Shown here: piece by piece, positions 34,501 through 50,400 of the stretch
How the letters are laid out: each line of letters opens with the position of its first letter
How positions within the stretch are numbered: position 1 is the stretch's first letter
From: Sipunculus nudus
Taxonomy: Eukaryota > Annelida > Sipuncula > Golfingiida > Sipunculidae
NCBI GenBank assembly: GCA_026874595.1
Contig: CM049317.1
Coordinates: 38,288,401-38,352,400, forward strand
DNA length: 64,000 bases
Reading direction: 5' to 3'
Notes under the pieces: generated by a model
Told to the model about the DNA's origin: nothing
The model's input: the letters and a program-made list of their open reading frames with translations, nothing else
Databases searched by the model: none
Made by a program: the position numbers and the translations under genes

Positions 34501-37500
34501 CAAATCTAGGATACTGCTCCTGTCAGTCCAACAAATCTTCCATCGTTTATATCAAATCTAACATACTGCTCCTGTCAGTCCAAAATATATGGTCCATCAT
34601 TAATATCAAATCTAGGATACTGCTCCTGTCAGTCCAAAATATATGGTCCATCGTTCATATAAAATCTAGGAAAATGAACCTGTCAGTCCAAAAAATCTTC
34701 CATCGTTTATATCAAATCTAACATACTGATCCTGTCAATTCAAAATATCTGGTCCATCGTTAATATCAAGTCTAGAAAACTGCTCCTGCCAGTCCAAAAT
34801 ATATGGTCCATCGTTAATATCAAGTCTAGGATACTGCTCCTGTCAGTCTAACAGATTTCCTCCATCGTTCATATCAAATCTAGGACACTGTTCCCGCCAG
34901 GCAAACAGATATCGTCCATCCTTCATATCAAATCTAGGATACTGCTCCTGTCAGTCCAACAAATCTTCCATCGTTTATATCAAATCTAACATACTGCTCC
35001 TGTCAGTCCAAAATATATGGTCCATCATTAATATCAAGTCTAGTATACTGCTCCTGTCAGTCCAAAATATATGGTCCATCGTTCATATAAAATCTAGGAT
35101 AATGAACCTGTCAGTCCAACAAATCTTCCATCGTTTATATCAAATCTAACATACTGATCCTGTCAATTCAAAATATATGGTCCATCGTTAATATCAAGTC
35201 TAGGATACTGCTCCTGTCAGTCTAACAGATTTCCTCCATCGTTCATATCAAATCTAGGACACTGTTCCCGCCAGGCAAACAGATATCGTCCATCCTTCAT
35301 ATCAAATCTAGGATACTGCTCCTGTCAGTCCAACAAATCTTCCATCGTTTATATCAAATCTAACATACTGCTCCTGTCAGTCCAAAATATATGGTCCATC
35401 ATTAATATCAAGTCTAGGATACTGGTCCTGTCAGTCCAAAATATATGGTCCATCGTTAATATCAAGTCTAGGATACTGCTCCTGTCAGTCCAAAATATAT
35501 GGTCCATCGTTCATATAAAATCTAGGATAATGAACCTGTCAGTCCAACAAATCTTCCATCGTTTATATCAAATCTAACATACTGATCCTGTCAATTCAAA
35601 ATATCTGGTCCATCGTTAATATCAAGTCTAGAAAACTGCTCCTGTCAGTCCAAAATATATGGTCCATCGTTAATATCAAGTCTAGGATACTGCTCCTGTC
35701 AGTCCAAAATATATGGTCCATCGTTCATATAAAATCTAGGATAATGAACCTGTCAGTCCAACAAATCTTCCATCGTTTATATCAAATCTAACATACTGAT
35801 CCTGTCAATTCAAAATATCTGGTCCATCGTTAATATCAAGTCTAGAAAACTGCTCCTGTCAGTCCAAAAAATATGGTCCATCATTAATATCAAGTCTAGG
35901 ATACTGCTCCTGTCAGTATAACAGATTTCCTCCATCGTTCATATCAAATCTAGGATAATGAACCTGTCAGTCCAACAAATCTTCCATCGTTTATATCAAA
36001 TCTAACATACTGCTCCTGTCAGGCCAAAATATATGGTCCATCGTTAATATCAAGTCTAGAAAACTGCTCCTGTCAGTCCAAAATATATGGTCCATCATTA
36101 ATATCAAGTCTAGGATACTGCTCCTGTCAGTCCAAAATATATGGTCCATCGTTCATATAAAATCTAGGATAATGAACCTGTCAGTCCAACAAATCTTCCA
36201 TCGTTTATATCAAATCTAACATACTGATCCTGTCAATTCAAAATATATGGTCCATCGTTAATATCAAGTCTAGAAAACTGCTCCTGTCAGTCCAAAATAT
36301 ATGGTCCATCATTAATATCAAGTCTAGGATACTGCTCCTGTCAGTATAACAGATTTCCTCCATCGTTCATATAAAATCTAGGATAATGAACCTGTCAGTC
36401 CAACAAATCTTCCATCGTTTATATCAAATCTTACATACTGATCCTGTCAATTCAAAATATCTGGTCCATCGTTAATATCAAGTCTAGAAAACTGCTCCTG
36501 TCAGTCCAAAATATATGGTCCATCGTTAATATCAAGTCTAGGATACTGCTCCTGTCAGTCTAACAGATTTCCTCCATCGTTCATATCAAATCTAGGACAC
36601 TGTTCCCGCCAGGCAAACAGATATCGTCCATCCTTCATATCAAATCTAGGATACTGCTCCTGTCAGTCCAACAAATCTTCCATCGTTTATATCAAATCTA
36701 ACATACTGCTCCTGTCAGTCCAAAATATATGGTCCATCATTAATATCAAGTCTATGATACTGCTCCTGTCAGTCCAAAATATATGGTCCATCGTTAATAT
36801 CATGTCTAGGATACTGCTCCTGTCAGTATAACAGATTTCCTCCATCGTTCATATAAAATCTAGGATAATGAACCTGTCAGTCCAACAAATCTTTCATCGT
36901 TTATATCAAATCTAACATACTGATCCTGTCAATTCAAAATATCTGGTCCATCGTTAATATCAAGTCTAGAAAACTGCTCCTGTCATCCCAAAATATATGG
37001 TCCATCGTTAATATCAAGTCTAGGATACTGCTCCTGTCAGTCTAACAGATTTCCTCCATCGTTCATATCAAATCTAGGATACTGATCCTGTCAGTCCAAA
37101 ATATATGGTCCATCGTTAATATCAAGTCTAGAATACTGCTCCTGTCAGTCAAACAAATCTTCCATCGTTTATACCAAATCTAACATACTACTCCTGTCAG
37201 TCCAAAATATATGGTCCATCGTTCATATCAAGTCTAGGATACTGATCCTGTCAATTCAAAATATCTGGTCCATCGTTAATATCAAGTCTAGAATAATGCT
37301 CCTGTCAGTCCAAAATATATGGTCCATCGTTAATATCAAGTCTAGGATACTGCTCCTGTCAGTCCAAAATATATGGTCCATCGTTAATATCAAGTCTAGG
37401 ATACTGCTCCTGTCAGTCAAACAAATCTTCCATCGTTTATACCAAATCTAACATACTGCTCCTGTCAGTCCAAAATATATGGTCCATCGTTCATATCAAG

Positions 37501-37718
37501 TCTAGGATACTGCTCCTGTCAGTCCAAAATATATGGTCCATCGTTAATATCAAGTCTAGGATACTGCTCCTGTCAGTCTAACAGATTTCCTCCATCGTTC
37601 ATATCAAGTCTAGGATACTGATCCTGTCAGTCCAAAATATATGGTCCATCGTTAATATCAAGTCTAGGATACTGATCCTGTCAGGCCAACAAATCTTCCA
37701 TCTTTTATATCAAATCTA
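31521..37718. repeat. Higher-order repeat copy 3 (6,198 bp)
   Basis: Nearly identical to copy 2. GTTCCCGCC monomers lie at 34462, 34890, 35264 and 36602 (gaps 428, 374, 1338). The last gap is exactly 428 bp longer than in copy 2, which accounts for the whole length difference (6,198 minus 5,770). Confidence 0.92.
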
Positions 37719-40700
37719 ACATACTGCTCTGTCAGTCCAAAATATGTGGTTCATCGTTCATATCAAGTCTAGGTTACTGCTCCTGTCAGTCCAACAAATC
37801 ATTCATCGTTTATATCAAATCTAACATACTGCTCCTGTCAGTCCAAAATATCTGGTCCATCCTTAATATCAAGTCTAGAATAGTGCTCCTGTCAGTCCAA
37901 AGTATATGGTCCATCGTAAATATCAAGTCTAGGATACTGCTCCTGTCAGTCTAACAGATTTCCTCCATCGTTCATATCAAATCTAGGATACTGCTCCTGT
38001 CAGTCCAAAATATATGGTCCATCGTTCATATCAAATCTAGGATACTGCTCCTGTCAGACTAACAGATTTCATCCATCGTTCATATCAAGTCTAGGATATT
38101 GCTCCTGTCAGTATTACAGATATCATCTATCGGTCATATCAAATCAAGGTTACTGCTCCTGTCAGTATAACAGATTTCCTCCATCGTTCATATCAAATCT
38201 AGGATACTGATCCTGTCAGTCCAACAAATCTTCCATCGTTTATATCAAATCTAACATACTGCTCCTGTCAGTCCAAAATAAATGGTCCATCCTTCATATC
38301 AAATCTAGGATACTGCTCCTGTCAGTCCAACAAATCTTTCATCGTTTATATCAAATCTAACATACTACTCCTGTCAGTCCAAAATATATGGTCCATCGTT
38401 AATATCAAGTCTAGGATACTGCTCCTGTCAGTCCCAAATATATGGTCCATCGTTAATATCAAGTCTAGGATACTGCTCCTGTCAGTATAACAGATTTCCT
38501 CCATCGTTCATATCAAATCTAGGATACTGATCCTGTCAGTCCAACAAATCTTCCATCGTTTATATCAAATCTAACATACTAATCCTGTCAGTCCAAAATA
38601 TATGGTCCATCGTTCATATCAAATCTAGGATGCTTCTCCTGTCAGTATAACAGATTTCCTCCATCGTTCATATCAAATCTAGGATACTGATCCTGTCAGT
38701 CCAAAATATATGGTCCATCGTTCATATCAAATCTAGGATACTGATCCTGTCAGTCCAACAAATCTTCCATCGGTTATATCAGACCTAACATACTGCTCCT
38801 GTCAGTCCAAAATATATGGTCCATCGTTCATATCAAATCTAGGATACTGCTCCTGTCAGTATAACAGATTTCCTCCATCGTTCATATCAAATCTAGGATA
38901 CTGATCCTGTACGTCCAACAAATCTTCCATTGTTTATATCAAATCTAACATACTGCTAATGTCAGTCCAAAATATATGGTCCATCGTTAATATCAAGTCT
39001 AGGATACTGCTCCTGTCAGTCCAAAATATATGGTCCATCGTTAATATCAAGTCTAGGATACTGCTCCTGTCAGTATAACAGATTTCCTCCATCGTTTATA
39101 TAAAATCTAGGATACTGATCCTGTCAGTCCAGCAAATCTTCCACCGTTTATATTAAATCTAACATGCTGCTTCTATCAGTCCAAAATATATGGTCCATCG
39201 TTCATATCAAATCTAGGATACGGATCCTGTCAGTATAACAGATTTCCTCCATCGTTCATATCAAATCTAGGATACTGATCCTGTCAGTCCAACAAATCTG
39301 CCATCGTTTATATCAAATCTAACATACTGCTCCTGTCAGTCCAAAATATATCGTCCATCGTTCATATCAAGTCTAGGATACTGATCCTGTCATTCAAACA
39401 AATCTTCCATCGTTTACATCAAATCTAACAAACTGCTCCTGTCAGTCAAAATATATAGTCCATCGTTCATATCAAGTCTAGGATACTGATCCTGTCAGTC
39501 CAACAAATCTTCCATCGTTTATATCAAATCTAGGATACCGCTCCTGTCAGTCCAAAATATATGGTCCATCGTTCATATCAAATCTAGGACACCATTCCCG
39601 CCAGTCAAACAGATATCATCCATCGTTCATATCAAGTCTAGGATACTGATCCTGTCAGTCCAACAAATCTTCCATCGTTTATATCAAATCTAACATACTG
39701 CTCCTGTCAGTCCAAAATATATGGTCCATCGTTCATATCAAATCTAGGATACTGCTCCTGTCAGTCTATCAGATTTCATCCATCGTTCATATCAAGTCTA
39801 GGATATTGCTCCTGTCAGTCTTATAGATATCATCTATCGGTCATATCAAATCTAGGATACTGCTCCTGTCAGTCCAAAATATATGGTCCATCGTTCATAT
39901 CAAATATAGGATACTTATCCTGTCAGTCCAACAAATCTTCCATCGTTTATATCAAATCAAACATACTGCTCATGTCAGTCCAAAATATATGGTCCATCGT
40001 TCATATCAAATCTAGGATACTGATCCTGTCAGTCCAACAAATCTTCCATCGTTTACATCAAATCTAGCAAACTGCTCCTGAAATTCCAAAATATATGGTC
40101 CATCGTTTATATCAAATCTAGGATACTGATCCTGTCAGTCCAACAAATCTTCCATCGTTTATATCAAATCTAGGATACTGCTCAGGTCAGTCCAAAATAT
40201 ATGGTCCATCGTTCCTATCAAATCTAGGATACTGATCCTGTCAGTCCAGCAAATCTTCCATCGTTTATATCAAATCTAACATACTGCTCCTGTCAGTCCA
40301 AAATATATGGTCCATCGTTCATATCAAGTCTAGGATACTGCTCCTGTCAGTATAACAGATTTCCTCCATCGTTCATATCAAATCTAGGATACTGATCCTG
40401 TCAGTCATACAAATCTTCCATCGTTTATATCAAATCTAACATACTGCTCCTGTCAGTCCAAAATATGTGGTCCATCGTTCATATCAAATCTAGGATACTG
40501 ATCCTGTCAGTCCAACAAATCTTCCATCGTTTATATCAAATCTAACATACTGCTCCTGTCAGTCAAAGATATATGGTCCATCGTTCATATCAAATCTAGG
40601 ATACTGCTCCTGTCAGTCTAACAGATTTCCTCCATCGTTCATATCAAATCTAGGACACTGTTCCCGCCAGGCAAACAGATATCGTCCATCCTTCATATCA

Positions 40701-43700
40701 AATCTAGGATACTGCTCCTGTCAGTCCAACAAATCTTCCATCGTCTATATCAAATCTAACATACTGCTCCTGTCAGTCCAAAATATATGGTCCATCATTA
40801 ATATCAAATCTAGGATACTGCTCCTGTCAGTCCAAAATATATGGTCCATCGTTCATATAAAATCTAGGAAAATGAACCTGTCAGTCCAAAAAATCTTCCA
40901 TCGTTTATATCAAATCTAACATACTGATCCTGTCAATTCAAAATATCTGGTCCATCGTTAATATCAAGTCTAGAAAACTGCTCCTGCCAGTCCAAAATAT
41001 ATGGTCCATCGTTAATATCAAGTCTAGGATACTGCTCCTGTCAGTCTAACAGATTTCCTCCATCGTTCATGTCAAATCTAGGACACTGTTCCCGCCAGGC
41101 AAACAGATATCGTCCATCCTTCATATCAAATCTAGGATACTGCTCCTGTCAGTCCAACAAATCTTCCATCGTTTATATCAAATCTAACATACTGCTCCTG
41201 TCAGTCCAAAATATATGGTCCATCATTAATATCAAGTCTAGGATACTGCTCCTGTCAGTCCAAAATATATGGTCCATCGTTCATATAAAATCTAGGATAA
41301 TGAACCTGTCAGTCCAACAAATCTTCCATCGTTTATATCAAATCTAACATACTGATCCTGTCAATTCAAAATATATGGTCCATCGTTAATATCAAGTCTA
41401 GGATACTGCTCCTGTCAGTCTAACAGATTTCCTCCATCCTTCATATCAAATCTAGGACACTGTTCCCGCCAGGCAAACAGATATCGTCCATCCTTCATAT
41501 CAAATCTAGGATACTGCTCCTGTCAGTCCAACAAATCTTCCATCGTTTATATCAAATCTAACATACTGCTCCTGTCAGTCCAAAATATATGGTCCATCAT
41601 TAATATCAAGTCTAGGATACTGGTCCTGTCAGTCCAAAATATATGGTCCATCGTTAATATCAAGTCTAGGATACTGCTCCTGTCAGTCCAAAATATATGG
41701 TCCATCGTTCATATAAAATCTAGGATAATGAACCTGTCAGTCCAACAAATCTTCCATCGTTTATATCAAATCTAACATACTGATCCTGTCAATTCAAAAT
41801 ATCTGGTCCATCGTTAATATAAAGTCTAGAAAACTGCTCCTGTCAGTCCAAAATATATGGTCCATCGTTAATATCAAGTCTAGGATACTGCTCCTGTCAG
41901 TCCAAAATATATGGTCCATCGTTCATATAAAATCTAGGATAATGAACCTGTCAGTCCAACAAATCTTCCATCGTTTATATCAAATCTAACATACTGATCC
42001 TGTCAATTCAAAATATCTGGTCCATCGTTAATATCAAGTCTAGAAAACTGCTCCTGTCAGTCCAAAAAATATGGTCCATCATTAATATCAAGTCTAGGAT
42101 ACTGCTCCTGTCAGTCCAAAATATATGGTCCATCGTTCATATAAAATCTAGGATAATGAACCTCTCAGTCCAACAAATCTTCCATCGTTTATATCAAATC
42201 TAACATACTGATCCTGTCAATTCAAAATATCTGGTCCATCGTTAATATCAAGTCTAGAAAACTGCTCCTGTCAGTCCAAAATATATGGTCCATCGTTAAT
42301 ATCAAGTCTAGGATACTGCTCCTGTCAGTATAACAGATTTCCTCCATCGTTCATATCAAATCTAGGATAATGAACCTGTCAGTCCAACAAATCTTCCATC
42401 GTTTATATCAAATCTAACATACTGCTCCTGTCAGGCCAAAATATATGGTCCATCGTTAATATCAAGTCTAGAAAACTGCTCCTGTCAGTCCAAAATATAT
42501 GGTCCATCATTAATATCAAGTCTAGGATACTGCTCCTGTCAGTCCAAAATATATGGTCCATCGTTCATATAAAATCTAGGATCATTAACCTGTCAGTCCA
42601 ACAAATCTTCCATCGTTTATATCAAATCTAACATACTGATCCTGTCAATTCAAAATATATGGTCCATCGTTAATATCAAGTCTAGAAAACTGCTCCTGTC
42701 AGTCCAAAATATATGGTCCATCATTAATATCAAGTCTAGGATACTGCTCCTGTCAGTCCAAAATATATGGTCCATCGTTCATATAAAATCTAGGATCATG
42801 AACCTGTCAGTCCAACAAATCTTCCATCGTTTATATCAAATCTAACAGACTGATCCTGTCAATTCAAAATATCTGGTCCATCGTTAATATCAAGTCTAGA
42901 AAACTGCTCCTGTCAGTCCAAAATATATGGTCCATCATTAATATCAAGTCTAGGATACTGCTCCTGTCAGTCCAAAATATATGGTCCATCGTTCATATAA
43001 AATCTAGGATAATGAACCTGTCAGTCCAACAAATCTTCCATCGTTTATATCAAATCTAACATACTGATCCTGTCAATTCAAAATATCTGGTCCATCGTTA
43101 ATATCAAGTCTAGAAAACTGCTCCTGTCAGTCCAAAATATATGGTCCATCATTAATATCAAGTCTAGTATACTGCTCCTGTCAGTCCAAAATATATGGTC
43201 CATCGTTCATATAAAATCTAGGATAATGAACCTGTCAGTCCAACAAATCTTCCATCGTTTATATAAAATCTAACATACTGATCCTGTCAATTCAAAATAT
43301 CTGGTCCATCGTTAATATCAAGTCTAGAAAACTGCTCCTGTCAGTCCAAAATATATGGTCCATCATTAATATCAAGTCTAGGATACTGCTCCTGTCAGTA
43401 TAACAGATTTCCTCCATCGTTCATATAAAATCTAGGATAATGAACCTGACAGTCCAACAAATCTTCCATCGTTTATATCAAATCTAACATACTGATCCTG
43501 TCAATTCAAAATATCTGGTCCATCGTTAATATCAAGTCTAGAAAACTGCTCCTGTCAGTCCAAAATATATGGTCCATCGTTAATATCAAGTCTAGGATAC
43601 TGCTCCTGTCAGTCTAACAGATTTCCTCCATCGTTCATATCAAATCTAGGACACTGTTCCCGCCAGGCAAACAGATATCGTCCATCCTTCATATCAAATC

Positions 43701-44504
43701 TAGGATACTGCTCCTGTCAGTCCAACAAATCTTCCATCGTTTATATCAAATCTAACATACTGCTCCTGTCAGTCCAAAATATATGGTCCATCATTAATAT
43801 CAAGTCTATGAAACTGCTCCTGTCAGTCCAAAATATATGGTCCATCGTTAATATCAAGTCTAGGATACTGCTCCTGTCAGTATAACAGATTTCCTCCATC
43901 GTTCATATAAAATCTAGGATAATGAACCTGTCAGTCCAACAAATCTTTCATCGTTTATATCAAATCTAACATACTGATCCTGTCAATTCAAAATATCTGG
44001 TCCATCGTTAATATCAAGTCTAGAAAACTGCTCCTGTCAGTCCAAAATATATGGTCCATCGTTAATATCAAGTCTAGGATACTGCTCCTGTCAGTCTAAC
44101 AGATTTCCTCCATCGTTCATATCAAATCTAGGATACTGATCCTGTCAGTCCAAAATATATGGTCCATCGTTAATATCAAGTCTAGGATACTGCTCCTGTC
44201 AGTCAAACAAATCTTCCATCGTTTATACCAAATCTAACATACTACTCCTGTCAGTCCAAAATATATGGTCCATCGTTCATATCAAGTCTAGGATACTGCT
44301 CCTGTCAGTCCAAAATATATGGTCCATCGTTAATATCAAGTCTAGGATACTGCTCCTGTCAGTCTAACAGATTTCCTCCATCGTTCATATCAAGTCTAGG
44401 ATACTGCTTTTGTCAGTCCAAAATTTATGGTCCATCGTTAATATCAAGTCTAGGATACTGATCCTGTCAGTCCAACAAATCTTCCATCGTTTATATCAAA
44501 TGTA
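37719..44504. repeat. Higher-order repeat copy 4 (6,786 bp)
   Basis: GTTCCCGCC monomers lie at 40660, 41088, 41462 and 43656 (gaps 428, 374, 2194). The last gap equals 910 plus three times 428. The distance from 43656 to the next landmark is 849 bp, against 1,117 bp in copies 1-3, a loss of 268 bp (five monomers). Together these give 5,770 + 1,284 - 268 = 6,786, the observed length. Confidence 0.92.
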
Positions 44505-47406
44505 ACATACTGCTCTGTCAGTCCAAAATATATGGTCCATCGTTCATATCAAGTCTAGTTTACTGCTCCTGTCAGTCCAACAAATCTTACATCTGTTAAT
44601 ATCAAATCTAACATACTGCTCCTGTCAGCCCAAAATTTCTGGTCCATCCTTAATATCAAGTCTAGAATGCTGCTCCTTTCAGTCCAAAAAGTATGGTCCA
44701 TCGTTAATATCAAGTCTAGGATCCTGCTCCTGTCAGTCTAACAGATTTCCTCCATCGTTCATATCAAGTCTAAGATACTGCTCCTGTCAGTCCAAAATAT
44801 ATGGTCCATCGTTCATATCAAAGCTAGGATACTGCTCCTGTCAGTCAAACAGATTTCATCCATCGTTCATATAAAGTCTAGGATATTGCTCCTGTCAGTC
44901 TTACAGATATCATCTATCGGTCATATCAAATCAAGGTTACTGCTCCTGTCAGTATGACAGATTTCCTCCATCGTTCATATCAAATCTAGGATACTGATCC
45001 TGTCAGTCCAACAAATCTTCGATCGTTTATATCAAATCTAACATACTGCTCCTGTCAGTCCAAAATAAATTGTCCATCCTTCATATCAAATCTAGGATAC
45101 TGCTCCTGTCAGTCCAACAAATCTTTCATCGTTTATATCAAATCTAACATGCTGCTCCTGTCAGTCCAAAATATATGATCCATCGTTAATATCAAGTCTA
45201 GGATACTGCTCCTGTCAGTCCGAAATATATGGTCCATCGTTAATATCAAGTCTAGGATACTGCTCCTGTCAGTATAACAGATTTCCTCCATCGTTCATAT
45301 CAAATCTAGGATACTGATCCTGTCAGTCCAACAAATCTTCCATCGTTTATATCAAATCTAACATACTAATCCTGTCAGTCCAAAATATATGGTCCATCGT
45401 TCATATCAAATCTAGGATGCTTCTCCTGTCAGTATAACAGATTTCCTCCATCGTTCATATCAAATCTAGGATACTGATCCTGTCAGTCCAAAATATATAG
45501 TCCATCGTTCATATCAAATCTAGGATACTGATCCTGTCAGTCCAACAAATCTTCCATCGGTTATATCAGATCTAACATACTGCTCCTGTCAGTCCAAAAT
45601 ATATGGTCCATCGTTCATATCAAATCTAGGATACTGCTCCTGTCAGTATAACAGATTTCCTCCATCGTTCATATCAAATCTAGGATACTGATCCTGTACG
45701 TCCAACAAATCTTCCATCGTTTATATCAAATCTAACATACTGCTCCTGTCAGTCCAAAATATATAGTCTATCGTTCATATCAAATCTAGGATACGGATCC
45801 TGTCAGTATAACAGATTTCCTCCATCGTTCATATCAAATCTAGGATACTGATCCTGTCAGTCCAACAAATCTTCCATCGTTTATATCAAATCTAGGATGC
45901 TGCCACTGTCAGTCCAAAATATATGGTCCATCGTTCATATTAAGTCTAGGATACGGATCCTGTCAGTATAACAGATTTGCTCCATCGTTCATATCAAATC
46001 TAGGATACTGATCCTGTCAGTCCAACAAATCTTCCATCGTTTACATCAAATCTAACATACTGCTCCTATCAGTCCAAAATATATGGTTCATCGTTCATAT
46101 CAAGTCTTGGATACTGCTCCTGTCAGTATAACAGATTTCCTCCATCGTTCATATCAAATCTAGGATACTGATCCTGTCAGTCCAACAAATCTTCCATCGT
46201 TTATATCAAATCTCACATACTGCTCCTGTCAGTCCAAAATATATCGTCCATCGTTCATATCAAATCTAGGATACTGATCCTGTCAGTCCAACAAATCTTC
46301 CATCGTTTACATCAAATCTAACATACTGCTCCTATCAGTCCAAAATATATGGTCCATCGTTCATATCAAGTCTAGGATACTGCTCCTGTCGGTATAACAG
46401 ATTTCCTCCATCGTTCATATCAAATCTAGGATACTGATCCTGTCAGTCCAACAAATTTTCCATCGTTTATATCAAATCTCACATACTGCTCCTGTCAGTC
46501 CAAAATATATCGTCCATCGTTCATATCAAGTCTAGGATACTGCTCCTGTCAGTATAACAGATTTGCTCCATCGTTCATATCAAATCTAGGATACTGATCC
46601 TGTCAGTCCAACAAATCTTCCATCGTTTATATCAAACCTAACATACTGCTCCTGTCAGTCCAAAATACATGGTCCATCGTTCATATCAAATCTAGGATAC
46701 TGATCCTGTCAGTCAAACAATTCTTCCATCGTTTATATCAAATCTAACATACTGCTCCTGTCAGTCCAAAATATATGGTCCATCGTTCATATCAAGTCTA
46801 GGATACTGCTCCTGTCAGTATAACAGATTTCCTCCATCGTTCATATCAAATCTAGGATACTGATCCTGTCAGTCCAACAAATCTCCCATCGTTTATATCA
46901 AATCTAATATACTGCTCCTGTCAGTCCAAAATATATGGTTCATCGTTCATATCAAGTCTGGGATACTGATCCTGTCAGTCCAACAAATCTTCCATCGTTT
47001 ACATCAAATCTAACAAACTGCTCCTGTCAGTCCAAAATATATGGTCCATCGTTCATATCAAGTCTAGGATACTGATCATGTCAGTCCAACAAATCTTCCA
47101 TCGTTTATATCAAATCTAGGATACTGCTCCTGTCAGTCCAAAATATATGGTCCATCGTTCATATCAAGTCTAGGATACTGCTCCTGTCAGTATAACAGAT
47201 TTCCTCCATCGTTCATATCAAATCTAGGATACTGATCCTGTCAGTCCAACAAATCTCCCATCGTTTATATCAAATCTAATATACTGCTCCTGTCAGTCCA
47301 AAATATATGGTCCATCGTTCATATCAAGTCTAGGATACTGATCCTGTCAGTCCAACAAATCTTCCATCGTTTACATCAAATCTAACAAACTGCTCCTGTC
47401 AGTCCA
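43189..47406. repeat. 4,218-bp tandem duplication, first copy
   Basis: All landmarks here recur 4,218 bp to the right: GTTCCCGCC 43656 and 47874; GATGCTTCTCC 45416 and 49634; TATGACAG 44953 and 49171; the variant TTTATATAAAATC near 43258 and 47476. A few private substitutions separate the copies (for example TAGGATCCTGCTCCTG near 44715 against TAGGATACTGCTCCAG near 48941). Boundaries are approximate. Confidence 0.9.
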
Positions 47407-50400
47407 AAATATATGGTCCATCGTTCATATAAAATCTAGGATAATGAACCTGTCAGTCCAACAAATCTTCCATCGTTTATATAAAATCTAACATACTGAT
47501 CCTGTCAATTCAAAATATCTGGTCCATCGTTAATATCAAGTCTAGAAAACTGCTCCTGTCAGTCCAAAATATATGGTCCATCATTAATATCAAGTCTAGG
47601 ATACTGCTCCTGTCAGTATAACAGATTTCCTCCATCGTTCATATAAAATCTAGGATAATGAACCTGACAGTCCAACAAATCTTCCATCGTTTATATCAAA
47701 TCTAACATACTGATCCTGTCAATTCAAAATATCTGGTCCATCGTTAATATCAAGTCTAGAAAACTGCTCCTGTCAGTCCAAAATATATGGTCCATCGTTA
47801 ATATCAAGTCTAGGATACTGCTCCTGTCAGTCTAACAGATTTCCTCCATCGTTCATATCAAATCTAGGACACTGTTCCCGCCAGGCAAACAGATATCGTC
47901 CATCCTTCATATCAAATCTAGGATACTGCTCCTGTCAGTCCAACAAATCTTCCATCGTTTATATCAAATCTAACATACTGCTCCTGTCAGTCCAAAATAT
48001 ATGGTCCATCATTAATATCAAGTCTATGATACTGCTCCTGTCAGTCCAAAATATATGGTCCATCGTTAATATCAAGTCTAGGATACTGCTCCTGTCAGTA
48101 TAACAGATTTCCTCCATCGTTCATATAAAATCTAGGATAATGAACCTGTCAGTCCAACAAATCTTTCATCGTTTATATCAAATCTAACATACTGATCCTG
48201 TCAATTCAAAATATCTGGTCCATCGTTAATATCAAGTCTAGAAAACTGCTCCTGTCAGTCCAAAATATATGGTCCATCGTTAATATCAAGTCTAGGATAC
48301 TGCTCCTGTCAGTCTAACAGATTTCCTCCATCGTTCATATCAAATCTAGGATACTGATCCTGTCAGTCCAAAATATATGGTCCATCGTTAATATCAAGTC
48401 TAGGATACTGCTCCTGTCAGTCAAACAAATCTTCCATCGTTTATACCAAATCTAACATACTACTCCTGTCAGTCCAAAATATATGGTCCATCGTTCATAT
48501 CAAGTCTAGGATACTGCTCCTGTCAGTCCAAAATATATGGTCCATCGTTAATATCAAGTCTAGGATACTGCTCCTGTCAGTCTAACAGATTTCCTCCATC
48601 GTTCATATCAAGTCTAGGATACTGCTTTTGTCAGTCCAAAATTTATGGTCCATCGTTAATATCAAGTCTAGGATACTGATCCTGTCAGTCCAACAAATCT
48701 TCCATCGTTTATATCAAATGTAACATACTGCTCTGTCAGTCCAAAATATATGGTCCATCGTTCATATCAAGTCTAGTTTACTGCTCCTGTCAGTCCAACA
48801 AATCTTACATCTGTTAATATCAAATCTAACATACTGCTCCTGTCAGCCCAAAATTTCTGGTCCATCCTTAATATCAAGTCTAGAATGCTGCTCCTTTCAG
48901 TCCAAAAAGTATGGTCCATCGTTAATATCAAGTCTAGGATACTGCTCCAGTCAGTCTAACAGATTTCCTCCATCGTTCATATCAAGTCTAAGATACTGCT
49001 CCTGTCAGTCCAAAATATATGGTCCATCGTTCATATCAAAGCTAGGATACTGCTCCTGTCAGTCAAACAGATTTCATCCATCGTTCATATAAAGTCTAGG
49101 ATATTGCTCCTGTCAGTCTTACAGATATCATCTATCGGTCATATCAAATCAAGGTTACTGCTCCTGTCAGTATGACAGATTTCCTCCATCGTTCATATCA
49201 AATCTAGGATACTGATCCTGTCAGTCCAACAAATCTTCGATCGTTTATATCAAATCTAACATACTGCTCCTGTCAGTCCAAAATAAATTGTCCATCCTTC
49301 ATATCAAATCTAGGATACTGCTCCTGTCAGTCCAACAAATCTTTCATCGTTTATATCAAATCTAACATGCTGCTCCTGTCAGTCCAAAATATATGATCCA
49401 TCGTTAATATCAAGTCTAGGATACTGCTCCTGTCAGTCCGAAATATATGGTCCATCGTTAATATCAAGTCTAGGATACTGCTCCTGTCAGTATAACAGAT
49501 TTCCTCCATCGTTCATATCAAATCTAGGATACTGATCCTGTCAGTCCAACAAATCTTCCATCGTTTATATCAAATCTAACATACTAATCCTGTCAGTCCA
49601 AAATATATGGTCCATCGTTCATATCAAATCTAGGATGCTTCTCCTGTCAGTATAACAGATTTCCTCCATCGTTCATATCAAATCTAGGATACTGATCCTG
49701 TCAGTCCAAAATATATAGTCCATCGTTCATATCAAATCTAGGATACTGATCCTGTCAGTCCAACAAATCTTCCATCGGTTATATCAGATCTAACATACTG
49801 CTCCTGTCAGTCCAAAATATATGGTCCATCGTTCATATCAAATCTAGGATACTGCTCCTGTCAGTATAACAGATTTCCTCCATCGTTCATATCAAATCTA
49901 GGATACTGATCCTGTACGTCCAACAAATCTTCCATCGTTTATATCAAATCTAACATACTGCTCCTGTCAGTCCAAAATATATGGTCTATCGTTCATATCA
50001 AATCTAGGATACGGATCCTGTCAGTATAACAGATTTCCTCCATCGTTCATATCAAATCTAGGATACTGATCCTGTCAGTCCAACAAATCTTCCATCGTTT
50101 ATATCAAATCTAGGATACTGCCACTGTCAGTCCAAAATATATGGTCCATCGTTCATATTAAGTCTAGGATACGGATCCTGTCAGTATAACAGATTTGCTC
50201 CATCGTTCATATCAAATCTAGGATACTGATCCTGTCAGTCCAACAAATCTTCCATCGTTTACATCAAATCTAACATACTGCTCCTATCAGTCCAAAATAT
50301 ATGGTTCATCGTTCATATCAAGTCTTGGATACTGCTCCTGTCAGTATAACAGATTTCCTCCATCGTTCATATCAAATCTAGGATACTGATCCTGTCAGTC

